From IMG/VR virus record IMGVR_UViG_3300028678_000015, positions 1-25,781 of that record: a DNA stretch of 25,781 nt; one strand, given 5' to 3'. The DNA is from a virus. The translations under genes and the position numbers were made by a program. Under the pieces are notes generated by a model. That model was not told the origin of the DNA. It saw only the letters and a program-made list of their open reading frames with translations, and searched no databases. Positions 1 through 7,092 of the stretch are shown here, piece after piece. Each line of letters opens with the position of its first letter. Position 1 is the stretch's first letter.

Positions 1-490
1 CGTCAACAGCATTTATAGTTATATTTTGAGTTCCGTCAAATGATACACCATTTATAGTCCTCGACGTTTGCAATTTTGTCGCAGTTCCCGCGTTTCCCGT
101 TATATCAGTTTGGTCTCCATGATTAACCCCCTGAACAGCATTAAGAGCGGTTATATTGGCGTGAATATCGGTAGAGTATGTGCCAGTGGGCTGTTTACCG
201 TTTAAAGCGGTCTGCGTAGCAGAACTAATCGGCTTATTTATGTCTGATGTATTGTCTACGTTTCCTAATCCTACTTGAGCTTTAGTAACTGAGTGAGGAT
301 TAGCTGTATTTGTAACGTGTGGCTGAATCTTAGCTGATAAAGTATCTGCGACAAGTGATTTGCCAGTCAGCTTATCAACTTTACCTGCCAGTGCAGCCGG
401 TAAACCGGTTACTTGAGGAATGGGAATTGTACCTTGCGAATACGCCATCGCACTGCACAAAAGGAATAGTGAAAAGATTAGTTTTTTCAT
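1..490 (-). CDS. Tail fibre protein, N-terminal part (runs off the window)
   Basis: The reading frame is open from ATG at 490 to the window edge, giving about 163 residues of a longer protein whose C-terminus is outside. Residues 1-16 look like a Sec signal peptide: a basic MKK, a hydrophobic LIFSLFLLCS stretch and an AMA-type cleavage site before YSQG. The rest carries typical phage tail-fibre repeats: HSVTKAQVGLGNVDNTSDIN followed by KPISSATQTALNGK, and later TATKLQTSRTINGVSFDG. Such repeats form trimeric beta-structured shafts that carry receptor-binding tips. The ATG overlaps the stop of the upstream collar-type gene as ATGA, so the two are co-translated, which fits a distal fibre gene at the end of the structural operon. 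A signal peptide on a tail fibre is odd, because virions assemble in the cytoplasm. The fibre family call is solid; the signal peptide is inferred from composition only. Confidence 0.85.
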   Translation of the reverse strand, partial: MKKLIFSLFLLCSAMAYSQGTIPIPQVTGLPAALAGKVDKLTGKSLVADTLSAKIQPHVTNTANPHSVTKAQVGLGNVDNTSDINKPISSATQTALNGKQPTGTYSTDIHANITALNAVQGVNHGDQTDITGNAGTATKLQTSRTINGVSFDGTQNITINAVD

Positions 491-1509
491 AATGGATAAT
501 ATTTTATAGTTATTTTATTTCCTGCTAGTGGTACTGGTGTGAATGTTGCAGTTTTTAAAACTGGGTCTAAAATTGGCTCAGTCAATAATGCCCCATCGAA
601 AAATGTTGAGTCCTGGTTATAATTGAAATCAAATGGTAAAGCAAATACTGAAGTACCCTCAATCACATAAGTGCTTTCATTCATAACTCCGTCAGTAGTT
701 ATGATGACGGCTTTTTTCATGTATACAGTACTTCCAACTCCTCCGCTAGTTACTTGAGTAACTACACGAATTATAAATGCAACTGTATAGTAAGGAGGTC
801 TATTCTCGTGTGGGGCTAATGCCGCTTTTGCATCTGATAGAGATGTTTTAAGCTTCGTCCCTCCGGTTGGTTTTATTCCTTGTTGAGATCCTGTTCCGTC
901 AACTGTGCCTGTGAAACAAGGTGTGTCATGAGCATGTGGCTGCACTCCTGATTGATTACCAGTAAGAAGTACCTCTTTTAATCCTCCAGTCTTACCGATT
1001 GTATTATAATCAGGTTCATTAGGGTCATAACCAACTAAGAAAAACTTTCGTAAGTCAGGGATAACAACCCCATTGACTGGAACTCCATTATTTCCGTTAC
1101 AAAGCCTATAGTCAGGTGATATGTCAGAAGCTAATCCAACATACAATTCTACTGCATTGTGATGACCATTGTAGAACTGTTGTGTTGGTACCGGATTCTC
1201 TGGTTGTGCCTTTACTCCTGTATCGGTCGTCCCTATAAACCAATTGCCATTCGAACCAATAGTAGGAGTTATTCCAGGCTGGCCGTAAAGAGATTCGATC
1301 CATTCCGACTCAGATTTAATCGGAACGTCAGTCGTTATGTCAGTGTATATTTCATAGGCTGATTTACCCTGATTAGTAGAACTTCCAACCAATGCAATAA
1401 AATCGCTATAAGTAACATATTTAGGAAGCCCGGAGAGAACATCACCAACCATAATTCGGTCAGTTCCTACCATCTCCGTTTTCCGTTCCATTCCATCCCA
1501 AAATCTCAT
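487..1509 (-). CDS. Phage tail collar-type fibre or baseplate protein
   Basis: This 340-residue protein has the layout of a short tail fibre. Residues 50-100 hold the linker common in phage fibres (SAYEIYTDITTDVPIKSESE, then EWIESLYG and GNWFIGTTDTGV). Residues 130-160 match the tail collar domain (DYRLCNGNNG, then VVIPDLRKFFLVGYD). Two histidine motifs follow (PHAHD at 191-195 and HENRPPYY at 234-241) before the typical end strand VAFIIRVV. About 90 further residues form a beta-rich C-terminal domain that I do not recognise. The start at 1509 is supported by an AGGAG sequence 8 bases upstream, which lies inside the last codons of the upstream connector gene. The next gene overlaps it by 4 bases. 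The role is probably host attachment at the tail tip or adsorption apparatus; the exact position in the virion is inferred. Confidence 0.85.
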   Translation of the reverse strand: MRFWDGMERKTEMVGTDRIMVGDVLSGLPKYVTYSDFIALVGSSTNQGKSAYEIYTDITTDVPIKSESEWIESLYGQPGITPTIGSNGNWFIGTTDTGVKAQPENPVPTQQFYNGHHNAVELYVGLASDISPDYRLCNGNNGVPVNGVVIPDLRKFFLVGYDPNEPDYNTIGKTGGLKEVLLTGNQSGVQPHAHDTPCFTGTVDGTGSQQGIKPTGGTKLKTSLSDAKAALAPHENRPPYYTVAFIIRVVTQVTSGGVGSTVYMKKAVIITTDGVMNESTYVIEGTSVFALPFDFNYNQDSTFFDGALLTEPILDPVLKTATFTPVPLAGNKITIKYYPL

Positions 1510-1512
1510 CGT

Positions 1513-2034
1513 TTAATCTCCTATGGCTTTAAATTTACATTTTGGTTTAAAATTGCGCTGATCTCTTTTTTCTTTTCCGAAATTCAAAAATTCAACACAT
1601 TGCTTTAAGTACTCAAGCCCTATTTTTTCGGCATCGTTAGCGATTATGATTATTGTTTTGTAATCGACCGGCTCACTGAATTGGCCTTGCTTTTGAACCA
1701 TTCCGAAAGCTGTAGCATTTACATTCTGATTACGGACGAAGCGAGAATAAACAAGATAACCCATAGCCTTTTTTAAGCCCTCACAATGTCTATTGTCTTC
1801 ATCGTAGAAGCAACCATTCAAAAGGTTAGTGATGGCCTCTGTTAACTCTACAGGATTTGGATCCTTGATGCTTTCAGAGATAGCAGTCTCTATTACTTTG
1901 AATTGCTTAGCTCCTAGTTTTGGAATGAGAAAGAGATTTTCGCACTCCTCGATATAAGGAATCAATCTTTTTTCATCGTTCACGTTTTCAGCTATCGGCC
2001 GAACGGATCTAATATCTTGCGGTGTAATTATCAT
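1513..2034 (-). CDS. Head-tail connector / DNA-packaging adaptor-like protein
   Basis: This 173-residue, mostly helical protein overlaps the portal stop by 4 bases (ATGA). Its N-terminal pattern, IRPIAENV-like followed by LIPYIEECENLFLIPKLG and an all-helical middle, resembles a Bacteroidetes phage connector family that I believe is labelled DUF6712. Members sit next to the portal and are thought to act like gp6-type adaptors that extend the portal for tail attachment. The C-terminus is basic (KEKRDQRNFKPKCKFK). Position directly after the portal is the strongest support. I see no catalytic motif. The function is inferred from gene order and general similarity, not from a diagnostic motif. 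Confidence 0.6.
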   Translation of the reverse strand: MIITPQDIRSVRPIAENVNDEKRLIPYIEECENLFLIPKLGAKQFKVIETAISESIKDPNPVELTEAITNLLNGCFYDEDNRHCEGLKKAMGYLVYSRFVRNQNVNATAFGMVQKQGQFSEPVDYKTIIIIANDAEKIGLEYLKQCVEFLNFGKEKRDQRNFKPKCKFKAIGD

Positions 2035-3377
2035 ACTACTGGAATTATTGGAATTAAACTGTTTGCCTCATCTTCAGAAAGTCCGAAAAGTGTTTTTGCA
2101 ATACTTCTTTTTAAATCAGGAGTGATCGCAGAATCATTTATGATTTTCATAAACTCGGTCAATTGTTTTTCCCCCAATCTATCTGCTAGTGTCATTTCGA
2201 CTTCATAAGAAAGTGGAGTGACTGAGTAATTACCGCTAGTAGGTTCGAACCAATGTTGGAAAATTGTTGCGAACACTCTCTCTACTGCCAACCTTTCATT
2301 TTCAGTTACTGAATTATAGTAATTGTAAGCGTTAAGCATTAAATCAGCTCCGAAATTGGCTCCTACGTCTTCTGCTCTCAATATTGGTGGTTGATTAAAT
2401 GACTTACCAATATTTGACTGAGAGCTTGTAAGGGTTACATTAAACTCCTTATCGTAATTAGTACCTTTGAAAGAAGTAAATACCGGCGCTGTCTCTCCTG
2501 TTCCGATTGTCACATGCATAATCTTGCATGCAGATTCATCTCCCTGGAATGATTTAAGAGCTACCTCTGTAGCCGTTTTCTCATCCTCTCTACTTTCTCC
2601 GCTTGACAATCTTCTTTCGTCCTCTGATTCGCTATCCCCTGGTTCTATGTTAGCTGCACTTTCATTATCATCGACTGTTTCAATCAGCATACCGGCTGCC
2701 ATAAAATTATTACGAGCATTGCGATTTGATACGTTAGAGATCCCCTCTTCTGTATTCATATCTGTCAGAACTGCATCATAAATTGGTAGAGGGTAAACCC
2801 TTTCTCCCTCATTTGAGAAATAAAGAATTTGTCCTTTATAGTTAGCCCATCCTTTAGATTCATCCACTTGTGCTTTTATTTCTTCCGGATCCGGATTAAA
2901 AAAGTCGACAAACTTAATATCGTCCTTTTTCCACTTGCGCAAATTTAAAAACCGTCTCCCCCAATCAGGGTGTATGGCTAGCTTGTCAAAATAACCTGAA
3001 TCTGGATCAAGTGCTTTAAATCGTAATTGTTCAAATGGGATGTGTTGAAGTTCGCATATTTGAAAGTTTGCATTATAATTTACATGAATAGCGAACCCTC
3101 CAAACTCTGCAAAATCTTTTGATATCTGATCAGAGATATAGTCATTTGTATGGCCAAATCGATTTACTATTTTTTTGTACAGATCAACATCCTCGAAGCC
3201 TTTCCCACTGATGAATTTTGCATATACACCAACGCAAGCCTTACCGGTTCCTGACGCGTTGACTATTTCCATAACCTGTTGAGGGTAGTCGTTTGAGTCT
3301 CCGTAAGATTGAACCCCTAGGCCTTTATCGTTCCTGAGTGCAAATCTGTTATCTCTCTTAAGTGTAGTTGCTTTCAT
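2031..3377 (-). CDS. Phage portal protein
   Basis: This 448-residue protein has the look of the portal family found in Bacteroidetes siphoviruses: an N-terminal YGDSNDYPQQVMEIVNAS segment, then ACVGVYAKFISGKGF (about residues 48-61), a central alpha/beta region, and a later QSNIGKSFNQPPILRAEDVG segment of the clip or wing type. Portals form the dodecameric ring at one capsid vertex through which the terminase pumps DNA. An acidic and serine-rich stretch lies at about residues 236-270 (DDNESAANIEPGDSESEDER and beyond), which looks like a disordered loop. The gene follows the tRNA at a 13-base gap and is coupled to the connector downstream. It lies after the capsid gene, whereas most siphoviruses place the portal before it. 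The start at ATG 3377 has no Shine-Dalgarno sequence. Confidence 0.8.
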   Translation of the reverse strand: MKATTLKRDNRFALRNDKGLGVQSYGDSNDYPQQVMEIVNASGTGKACVGVYAKFISGKGFEDVDLYKKIVNRFGHTNDYISDQISKDFAEFGGFAIHVNYNANFQICELQHIPFEQLRFKALDPDSGYFDKLAIHPDWGRRFLNLRKWKKDDIKFVDFFNPDPEEIKAQVDESKGWANYKGQILYFSNEGERVYPLPIYDAVLTDMNTEEGISNVSNRNARNNFMAAGMLIETVDDNESAANIEPGDSESEDERRLSSGESREDEKTATEVALKSFQGDESACKIMHVTIGTGETAPVFTSFKGTNYDKEFNVTLTSSQSNIGKSFNQPPILRAEDVGANFGADLMLNAYNYYNSVTENERLAVERVFATIFQHWFEPTSGNYSVTPLSYEVEMTLADRLGEKQLTEFMKIINDSAITPDLKRSIAKTLFGLSEDEANSLIPIIPVV

Positions 3378-3390
3378 GGTAAAAATTTAG

Positions 3391-3463
3391 AGCCTAATGA
3401 GGGACTCGAACCCCCGACCTATTCATTACAAATGAATAGGTCTACCAACTGAGCTAATTAGGC
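3391..3463 (-). tRNA. tRNA-Thr (anticodon UGU)
   Basis: The minus strand folds as a tRNA of 73 bases. The acceptor stem GCCTAAT/ATTAGGC is perfect over 7 bp. The D arm is GCTC-AGTTGGTA-GACC with one C-C mismatch. The anticodon stem ATTCA/TGAAT encloses the loop TTTGTAA, so the anticodon is TGT (reads ACA and related threonine codons). The T arm is GGGGG-TTCGAGT-CCCTC with one G-U pair. No CCA is encoded, so it would be added by the host enzyme. It is unusual in that the anticodon stem can extend to 8 bp (CCTATTCA/TGAATAGG) at the expense of the D stem. It sits inside the structural operon, between an unknown gene and the portal, so it is probably cut out of the operon transcript. Confidence 0.9.
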
Positions 3464-3466
3464 ATT

Positions 3467-3496
3467 AAGGTCTGTACATAAAATAGTACAGACCTT
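3467..3496 (-). other. Perfect 11-bp RNA hairpin between a gene and the tRNA
   Basis: AAGGTCTGTAC and GTACAGACCTT form a perfect 11-bp stem with an 8-base A/T loop. It starts 4 bases after the stop codon of the upstream minus-strand gene and ends 3 bases before the tRNA 5' end. On the minus strand no T-run follows, so it is not a standard terminator for the operon. A short T-rich stretch follows it only on the plus strand. A processing or mRNA-end-protecting role next to the tRNA is an inference. Confidence 0.6.
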
Positions 3497-3500
3497 TGTT

Positions 3501-4229
3501 TTAAACTTGCGTTTCGGTGTTTTCTAAGTCTTCAGTTTCTGAAGTGTCGACATTAGTTTCTGAATTCTCAGTCGATGCGTCCGAGGCTGGAGGAATAGCT
3601 AAAAAGATAGCATTAGCACGTTTGATGAAAGCGTCTAACGAACGTTGAGTTAGTTTTACCGAACCTACATTTTCAACATTTTTGAATGTTGATTTAATGT
3701 TTGTTTTTGTGACGTTATTTTTCAAAAGGGTTACGATCTGAGAAACAAAGTTTTCTTCAACTTCTTTCTGAAGTTCTAAGGCGGAGGCCTTTTCTTCATC
3801 TGAAAGCTCATCACCGGGCAAAACATAAGCAGCTATCAACTCATCTACGTTTTCTGGCAGTTCTTGAAAGTACTTACGACATCCGGGATTTGTTTTCAAA
3901 TGGTACAAAGCTAAATCATCTGTGATATTAGCATTCGAGCAAAGAAGATCGTTATCCTGGTTGATGACATCATGCAATAATGCACCTGCCAAAAGCAAAA
4001 AGAGACATTTAATTTTTTCCATTACAGTGTTAATATTTAAAGATTTCAATTGAATATAAGCATCGAAGTAACAGTTACTACATCCGCTTACTGATTTGTG
4101 AAAGATTGCTTTGCTTAAGAACTCGATTTCATTTCGCAATGCAAGATTTGTTTTTAAAGAGGTAATCAGTTCACTGGGATTAGCAAACTGATTACTTTCT
4201 TCTTGTAGTTTTTTTAGCCTACTGATCAT
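3501..4229 (-). CDS. Conserved phage protein of unknown function
   Basis: This 242-residue protein has no enzyme motif that I recognise. A CxxC pair is visible in SGCSNCYFDAY (C50, C53), followed by a hydrophobic stretch at 75-85 (CLFLLLAGALL) and then NITDDLALYHLKTNPGCRKY with FQELP. I associate this pattern with a protein in structural modules of Bacteroidetes phages. The C-terminal 35 residues are rich in Glu, Ser and Thr and look disordered. Its position between the putative tail tube and the tRNA-portal group suggests a structural or assembly role. It overlaps the upstream gene by 4 bases (ATGA). An internal Met at residue 70 starts a segment that resembles a signal peptide, but the conserved block spans it, so I keep the long start. 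Confidence 0.65.
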   Translation of the reverse strand: MISRLKKLQEESNQFANPSELITSLKTNLALRNEIEFLSKAIFHKSVSGCSNCYFDAYIQLKSLNINTVMEKIKCLFLLLAGALLHDVINQDNDLLCSNANITDDLALYHLKTNPGCRKYFQELPENVDELIAAYVLPGDELSDEEKASALELQKEVEENFVSQIVTLLKNNVTKTNIKSTFKNVENVGSVKLTQRSLDAFIKRANAIFLAIPPASDASTENSETNVDTSETEDLENTETQV

Positions 4230-4795
4230 GCGACTAATGCAGCCAACATAGCCTCAGTAGTTGTCAAGTCGTCTATGAATACTGATTTTGGAAGAGAGGT
4301 TTCTTTCGATTTAGCTCCTGATCCAATTTTCAATTCATAAACTACTTTGTCTGCCATTGCAGTACTTGACTTCATTTCCATAAGTTCAAGACCGGCATCC
4401 CATCCGTAAGCTTCGTACTTCACTTCACCGGCTGCACCAATTTCTTTGTTGTCGACAACGGCAACTACGCGGGCCAATTTCATTTTGTTGACAAACTTCT
4501 TACCGGCTTCTGTTTTTGCAAACACGCGAAGCATGAGACTATGATCAAAATCTGAAATGTATGTGCCTTTTGCAAGTGAGCTATCTCCATCTACTGAGTT
4601 ATCTACAGTTTCGAAATCATAAGCCTTTTTACCAGCTTTGAGAACGATAGCCGTAATTACTCCATCTACAATAGTAGATAAGTCCCTGTTGATATCTGAG
4701 TAGCTGATCAGACGAACTTTTCCGCCTGTTCCGGCTACAGATGCTTTGTCGCAATTCACTGCAACTAATCCTGATGTAATTTCTGAACAATCCAT
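4226..4795 (-). CDS. Putative major tail tube protein
   Basis: This 189-residue protein begins MDCSEITSGLVAVNCDKA, which matches a start pattern (C-x2-ITSGL, then a second C) that I associate with tail-tube-like structural proteins of Bacteroidetes phages. The rest is predicted to be mostly beta strand and moderately acidic, as expected of a tube subunit. It has one of the few strong ribosome binding sites in the window (AAAGGAG, 8 bases before ATG), which fits a highly expressed virion protein. A hairpin separates it from the upstream capsid gene. It could instead be another abundant virion protein, such as a decoration protein. Family assignment is from memory of the motif and from context. 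Confidence 0.6.
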   Translation of the reverse strand: MDCSEITSGLVAVNCDKASVAGTGGKVRLISYSDINRDLSTIVDGVITAIVLKAGKKAYDFETVDNSVDGDSSLAKGTYISDFDHSLMLRVFAKTEAGKKFVNKMKLARVVAVVDNKEIGAAGEVKYEAYGWDAGLELMEMKSSTAMADKVVYELKIGSGAKSKETSLPKSVFIDDLTTTEAMLAALVA

Positions 4796-4821
4796 AATTT
4801 TCTCCTTTCTTTAATTCTTCT

Positions 4822-4863
4822 CCTTAAAGCGAGACTAAACAATCAAGTTAGCCCGCTTTAAGG
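4822..4863 (-). other. 10-bp inverted repeat between capsid and tail tube genes
   Basis: CCTTAAAGCG and CGCTTTAAGG form a perfect 10-bp stem around a 22-base loop, inside which CTAA and TTAG can also pair. It begins 14 bases after the capsid stop and ends about 26 bases before the start of the next gene. No T-run follows on the minus strand, so full termination is unlikely. It may protect the 3' end of a capsid mRNA or lower the expression of the genes beyond it; this is inference. Confidence 0.55.
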
Positions 4864-4877
4864 ATCAGATTTTTTTG

Positions 4878-5942
4878 TTAGATTGCTAATTGAAAAAATG
4901 CAGGATTCAGAATCTTAGCATCCGCTTTTCCCATTGCTTCAGTTTTCACCTTACGCTGGTCATCGTTGTACCAAACTTTCATATCTCCAAATGAGCTGAT
5001 TGAATCAACACCAACGGCTAACAAGTCTTTCGAAATGAACAAAGCACGGTGAGGGTTATTCAATTTTGCACCTGTATCGTAAAACTCCCCGATCATGGCA
5101 TCCCAGGTTGGAACTGGGAACAATGGAATACCACCAATTTTCAGAACTTTTACGCCCTCAGTCAAGTTTGTGTACATTGATTCAATTACCGTTCCCTGTA
5201 GAGATTGCTCGTAAGCATCATATACAGTTTGAGTGCAAAGGATCATTGCAGTTTTTGAATTACGCGTCTGAAGAGGAGCTTTATATCTCAATCCTTGCAA
5301 AGCAGTTTTTGCACTTGCCGGAGCAAGTTCTTGCAGTGCATAGGTAGCTGCTGCATTCTCAGCGATAGCTACTTTTTGTTTAGGATTAACGGTGATTTGC
5401 AAAAGCAATTGTTTCCAGAAGCCATCAATCATGGTGAAGTACTTCTTATCAATCCCGGCTGTCAATTTACCACCATTGGCGATATTATCCTCAGCGGTAT
5501 CGTTGAACCAAAACAAACGGATAATGAAATCCTTTACCGATGTTGCCAAAGCTTCAAGGATAATATTCATGTAATCGCTTGATGTGAAGTCGTTGTAAGA
5601 AGTTCCAGTTTTCATGCTGTAAACAGCTGCTGTTGCTTCAATATCGACACGTTTTTGGTGGATAAGGATTTCCCAACCTTTAGGAGTCCATTTGATTTTG
5701 CGCGTACTGATAGAGTAGGCTTGTGCTACTGGATCACCATCGCCAGTTTGCTGAGCTACCCCAACTAAACCGCCTTTACCAATGAACCCAATTTCTTTGT
5801 CATACTCAATTCCCTCGAAAATTGTGTGTATCAAAGAAACTTCAGGAGCTTGAATCACTTCGTCCCATAGCAACTCCTTTACGGCTCTGATTTCTTCAGC
5901 GCTAAAGGTAAATTTTGTAAAATCTAATACTGGTGTTGCCAT
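4878..5942 (-). CDS. Major capsid protein (HK97 fold)
   Basis: This 354-residue protein resembles the major capsid proteins of Bacteroidetes siphoviruses. It has an N-terminal helical part (FSAEEIRAVKELLWDEV), a GFIGKGGLVGVAQQTGDGDP segment, a long central helix region (residues about 120-150), and a late segment with GIPLFPVPTWD and then NPHRALFISKDLLAVGVDS, the typical end of an HK97-fold A-domain. It directly follows the prohead protease with a TAATG overlap. It has the strongest ribosome binding site seen here (AAGGAGG, 9 bases before ATG), placed inside the last codons of the protease. Both the position and the ribosome site fit the most abundant virion protein. There is no obvious long N-terminal delta domain, in line with a scaffold supplied by the upstream protease fusion. 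Confidence 0.85.
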   Translation of the reverse strand: MATPVLDFTKFTFSAEEIRAVKELLWDEVIQAPEVSLIHTIFEGIEYDKEIGFIGKGGLVGVAQQTGDGDPVAQAYSISTRKIKWTPKGWEILIHQKRVDIEATAAVYSMKTGTSYNDFTSSDYMNIILEALATSVKDFIIRLFWFNDTAEDNIANGGKLTAGIDKKYFTMIDGFWKQLLLQITVNPKQKVAIAENAAATYALQELAPASAKTALQGLRYKAPLQTRNSKTAMILCTQTVYDAYEQSLQGTVIESMYTNLTEGVKVLKIGGIPLFPVPTWDAMIGEFYDTGAKLNNPHRALFISKDLLAVGVDSISSFGDMKVWYNDDQRKVKTEAMGKADAKILNPAFFQLAI

Positions 5943-7024
5943 TATTTCTTTCCTCCTTGCATTACGGCGCGTTTTTCGCGAGCCTCGTTTTTCAATTCTT
6001 CAGCCGTTAGGGCTTTTGTATTTTGCTTTCCAGGAACGCGGGTCCTAGGAGTTGCCACGAAATTGCTTGTAACGTGTTTATTAAGCTCGTTACTCATTTC
6101 AGTGATCAGGTTTTGAGCGTTAAGCAATTCATCTTTCAATGATTGATTTTCGGCTACAAGGTTTTCCACTTCGGTTGCATCGGCTTGCGGCTCTGTGATT
6201 TCTGTCACAACTCCACCGGCAACGATAACCGTTCTTTCATCGGGTAGTTCGTATGTTCCATCGGGAGAGGCAGCATCACCTACAGCGATGCTGTCATCCT
6301 CTTTTTCCGTTGTGAACAATACCATACCATCGGCATCCTTGAACTCGAAGTTCACAGGTTCGCCTCCCTCTAATAGGTTAGTGATACTCTTACCTAGCTC
6401 TTTGGCTTTGTTGAGTAACTCCTGAACCTTTCCAGTTGGTTTTGTCATTTGGTTTTTGGGTTTTAAATTAGTACTGTAAGTATTTATTTTTGAAATAAAT
6501 CCGTATTGAAGCAACTCTGAGGCTGTGCGTTGCTTTTCTTCTTTCATGAGAGTTTCAAGAGTCGCTCTATCATAGCCGGTTCTTTCTTCGTAAATGTCAA
6601 GAATAGCGTTTTGCTCTCTATCAATCTCATCGGCTAAAATTCTTAATTCATCGGCTTTCAAATAGTCCCATGAACCACCACGTACTTCGTGAATTAATGC
6701 ACGGCTGTTTGGGTTTGCCGTACGATTTTCTTTTGGGGCTGCCAATAGTAGGACAATAGCCATAGAGTGGCAACCTCCCTCAACATTGCAAAATAGAGTT
6801 TTACCTGAAGTCCGGAGTACATCATAAATCCTTAACCCCTCAGAGGTTGTACCGCCATCACAGTTTATATTAAATTTGAACTCAGTTTCCTCTGGATTTT
6901 CATCAAATATTTTGTGGATCGTATCAGCAGAAAAAGAGAAAGACTCTCCCCCGTCCATATCGGTCAACCAAGACCAAAATATGTCTTCTTTGTCAATCGG
7001 TTTGTAAACTTTAATCTCTTTCAT
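5942..7024 (-). CDS. ClpP-like (S14) prohead protease with fused scaffold-like C-terminus
   Basis: Residues 1-185 match the ClpP-type prohead protease fold: FNINCDGGTTSEGLRIYDVL (residues 51-70), the nucleophile region EGGCHSMA with Ser87, and the His region RALIHEVRGG with His112. The 25-residue spacing equals that of Ser and His in E. coli ClpP. The late motif is QRTASELLQYGFIS, where the usual catalytic Asp seems to be replaced by Glu163. Residues 193-360 are different: low complexity, acidic, with a short coiled coil at about 285-316 (VENLVAENQSLKDELLNAQN) and a basic end, like a scaffold protein. Met193 could act as an internal start for a separate scaffold. The gene starts after a terminator and a hairpin, and is followed by the capsid gene. 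Confidence 0.8.
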   Translation of the reverse strand: MKEIKVYKPIDKEDIFWSWLTDMDGGESFSFSADTIHKIFDENPEETEFKFNINCDGGTTSEGLRIYDVLRTSGKTLFCNVEGGCHSMAIVLLLAAPKENRTANPNSRALIHEVRGGSWDYLKADELRILADEIDREQNAILDIYEERTGYDRATLETLMKEEKQRTASELLQYGFISKINTYSTNLKPKNQMTKPTGKVQELLNKAKELGKSITNLLEGGEPVNFEFKDADGMVLFTTEKEDDSIAVGDAASPDGTYELPDERTVIVAGGVVTEITEPQADATEVENLVAENQSLKDELLNAQNLITEMSNELNKHVTSNFVATPRTRVPGKQNTKALTAEELKNEAREKRAVMQGGKK

Positions 7025-7027
7025 TGT

Positions 7028-7050
7028 CTCTATTTTTCACAAAAATAGAG
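7028..7050 (-). promoter_or_regulatory. Hairpin or operator-like repeat with a promoter-like box before the protease gene
   Basis: CTCTATTTTT and AAAAATAGAG form a perfect 10-bp inverted repeat with a 3-base spacer, ending 3 bases before the protease ATG. On the minus strand it contains TATTTTTG, which fits the Bacteroidetes -7 box TAnnTTTG, but no good -33 TTTG lies at the usual distance. It could be an operator over a promoter or an RNA hairpin that limits initiation at the protease start. A promoter is expected here, because a terminator lies just upstream. Confidence 0.35.
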
Positions 7051-7092
7051 GTGTTTAAAAATTAATGTTTGTAAAAATTCTTACAACATCGC

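Noticed and set aside
2467-2781. Open reading frames on the plus strand, such as this one
   Set aside because: All long plus-strand frames lie opposite confident minus-strand genes, lack coupling or ribosome sites, and have low-complexity translations.
3391-3463. tRNA as a phage attachment site
   Set aside because: The tRNA lies in the middle of the structural operon, not at a prophage boundary, and no integrase is in the window.
3467-3496. Standard terminator for the minus-strand operon
   Set aside because: No T-run follows on the minus strand and the downstream tRNA, portal and fibre genes show no separate promoter.
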